This document shows, in pieces, positions 7,245-7,803 of a stretch of 7,803 bases of DNA. Below the pieces are notes generated by a model. That model saw nothing but the letters and a program-made list of their open reading frames with translations, did not search any database and was not told the origin of the DNA. How positions within the stretch are numbered: the stretch's first letter is position 1; each line of letters begins with the position of its first letter. Where the stretch lies: contig CAAGKD010000054.1 of the NCBI GenBank assembly GCA_900770335.1, positions 1 to 7,803 on the forward strand. Reading direction: 5' to 3'. This DNA comes from an uncultured Sutterella sp. (lineage in GTDB: Bacteria > Pseudomonadota > Gammaproteobacteria > Burkholderiales > Burkholderiaceae_F). A program made the position numbers and the translations under genes.

Positions 7245-7315
7245 TCCTCTCGCACATGCTCCGGCTCGAGGAAACCTCCCGGGGGACTAGGCCGGTTGAG
7301 CCGAAGGCGTATCCG

Positions 7316-7343
7316 AAAATACCCACCTGTAGGTACTTCTGAA
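7316..7343 (-). promoter_or_regulatory. Candidate sigma70-type promoter for the fdh operon
   Basis: TTCAGA (7343-7338) and TATTTT (7321-7316) are separated by 16 bases and each match four of six consensus positions, giving a start near 7309 and a leader of about 280 bases. An alternative is the perfect -35 sequence TTGACA at 7440-7435, directly beside the FNR-like box, but it has no good -10 at the right distance. The true start cannot be settled from sequence alone. Confidence 0.22.
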
Positions 7344-7442
7344 GAATCAAAACCATGCGCGGGCGAAGGGTGCGGCTCCGAGCGCCATTCCAAAAATGAA
7401 TAGCGAAGGCGCTTCTGATTTTTCTGAGTCTTTTTGTCAACT

Positions 7443-7456
7443 TTGACTTGAATCAA
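7443..7456. promoter_or_regulatory. FNR/Anr-like binding site
   Basis: The plus strand reads TTGAC-TTGA-ATCAA, matching nine of the ten fixed positions of the FNR consensus TTGAT-N4-ATCAA. It lies in the AT-rich centre of the divergent region, two bases upstream of a perfect TTGACA (7440-7435 on the minus strand), an arrangement that recalls FNR-activated promoters where the site abuts or overlaps the -35 element. FNR-family proteins switch on anaerobic respiration genes, which fits an fdh operon. The centre is about 420 bases from the fdnG start codon and about 300 from the divergent gene, so it could serve either. Confidence 0.5.
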
Positions 7457-7572
7457 CAAAATCTCACAACACCTTTGGCGCTCTCCGGGCGCGCCAGGAA
7501 GAAAGGCCCCGTGCGAGCGCAAGATTCGGGGGGCAGTCGCGGCGGAGCACCCCTCGCCGGCGGCCCGGATCG

Positions 7573-7602
7573 AGGCCTGGGCTCAGGTCAGGCGCCAGGC
7601 CT
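7573..7602. repeat. Perfect 8-bp inverted repeat upstream of the divergent gene
   Basis: AGGCCTGG (7573-7580) and CCAGGCCT (7595-7602) pair perfectly around a 14-base loop, and flanking CGAG/CTCG could extend the stem after a bulge. There is no U-run on either side, so it is not an intrinsic terminator. It lies about 35 bases upstream of the candidate plus-strand -10 element, where a repressor or activator site would be expected. Confidence 0.4.
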
Positions 7603-7634
7603 TGCTCGAGCGGGATGCCGAGAGCGCCGCCATT

Positions 7635-7643
7635 TGCTATGCT
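7635..7643 (+). promoter_or_regulatory. Candidate extended -10 promoter for the divergent gene
   Basis: TGC-TATGCT fits the extended -10 pattern TGn-TATAAT, with four of six hexamer positions correct. No good -35 lies 17 bases upstream, which extended -10 promoters can tolerate. Transcription would begin near 7650, giving a leader of about 100 bases before the ATG at 7750. Confidence 0.28.
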
Positions 7644-7749
7644 TGTCGCTCATCAGGGTTTTCCTCTATCCGTGCCCTGACGCAAATCAAGCCGCGCCCG
7701 CAGGGAGGTCTCCCGGCGGCTGCGCCCCGAAAGAGATCCCCCTTCCACG

Positions 7750-7803
7750 ATGCACCAGCCCCTCACCCGCAGAAAGCTTGTCTCGAGCGCGCTCGCCGCC
7801 GCC
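7750..7803 (+). CDS. Start of a divergent gene with a Tat-like signal (partial)
   Basis: Eighteen codons are visible before the window ends: MHQPLTRRKLVSSALAAA. The twin arginine in TRRKLV followed by a small, alanine-rich hydrophobic stretch looks like a Tat signal peptide, so the product is probably periplasmic and may bind a cofactor. The ATG is the first in frame after a stop at 7678-7680. Its ribosome binding site is weak (AAAGAGA ends 13 bases upstream). What the protein does cannot be told from this fragment. Its divergent place next to fdh could mean shared regulation or simple adjacency. Confidence 0.55.
   Translation, partial: MHQPLTRRKLVSSALAAA

Larger units (their letters stand above)
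7030..7749. other. 720-base divergent intergenic region
   Basis: No recognisable protein gene lies between fdnG and the divergent gene at 7750. The right half (about 7460-7749) is GC-rich with inverted repeats at 7476-7481/7491-7496, 7573-7580/7595-7602 and 7703-7707/7710-7714. The centre (about 7310-7470) is clearly AT-rich compared with everything around it, contains the FNR-like palindrome, and is the obvious place for promoters. The left part (7030-7300) is a GC-rich leader for fdnG with several possible stems. I see no tRNA or insertion sequence here. Confidence 0.6.

Noticed and set aside
3757..7290. Very long plus-strand open frame (1177 codons) opposite fdnG, and similar long frames opposite fdhD, fdhE and fdnH
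   Set aside because: They lie antisense to confidently identified genes, have low-complexity Val/Leu/Arg/Asp/Ala composition and no family motif. This is the expected shadow of GC-rich codon use on the other strand.
7374..7390. Sigma54 promoter (TGGC...GCA) upstream of fdnG on the minus strand
   Set aside because: The GG and GC dinucleotides are not at the required spacing and the -12 element does not match TTGC.
7030..7440. N-terminal extension of fdnG by 137 codons from the TTG at 7440
   Set aside because: The added residues do not look like a protein domain and would bury the Tat signal, which works only at the N-terminus. The AAGGAGG before the ATG at 7029 is a strong ribosome binding site.
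7476..7496. TGGCGC/GCGCCA inverted repeat as a terminator between the divergent genes
   Set aside because: It lies between divergent promoters, where no terminator is needed, and has no T-run on either side.

Overview
The window holds one complete respiratory formate dehydrogenase (FDH-N/FDH-O type) locus on the minus strand. On the plus strand at the right edge lies the first 18 codons of a divergent gene. The DNA is GC-rich, and the enzyme is the proteobacterial three-subunit, membrane-bound, Tat-exported type with cysteine, not selenocysteine, at the active site. I infer a high-GC proteobacterium, perhaps an anaerobic betaproteobacterium of the Sutterella kind. That placement rests on general resemblance, not on a marker gene.

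Layout, in the direction of transcription (right to left): a long AT-rich to GC-rich leader and promoter region (about 7457 to 7030), then fdnG, the molybdopterin catalytic subunit (7029-3919), fdnH, the four-cluster ferredoxin subunit (3887-2985), and fdnI, the cytochrome b membrane subunit (2972-2253). A 262-base hairpin-bearing spacer follows, then fdhE (1989-1021) and fdhD (932-39), the two maturation factors. A probable intrinsic terminator overlaps the fdhD stop codon. Gaps inside the structural trio are 31 and 12 bases, so those three genes are almost certainly one transcript. No terminator-like U-tract lies between fdnI and fdhE, so fdhED may be read from the same transcript.

How the parts work together: FdhD passes sulfur to the bis-MGD cofactor of the apo-catalytic subunit in the cytoplasm. 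FdhE acts as a chaperone or quality check before Tat export. The folded FdnG is exported by its SRRSFLK signal, presumably with FdnH attached. On the periplasmic face formate is oxidised, and electrons run through the FeS clusters of FdnG and FdnH to the two b hemes of FdnI and on to quinone. An FNR-type palindrome about 420 bases upstream of fdnG fits anaerobic control.

The genes themselves are a known system. The least explained part is the roughly 400-base region upstream of fdnG. It contains a perfect 9-bp inverted repeat that could mask the fdnG Shine-Dalgarno sequence, a competing local hairpin, a second strong Shine-Dalgarno/ATG pair opening a 78-codon frame that overlaps the start of fdnG, and a stem-loop folded over that second start. 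I saw no tRNA, rRNA, CRISPR array or insertion sequence.
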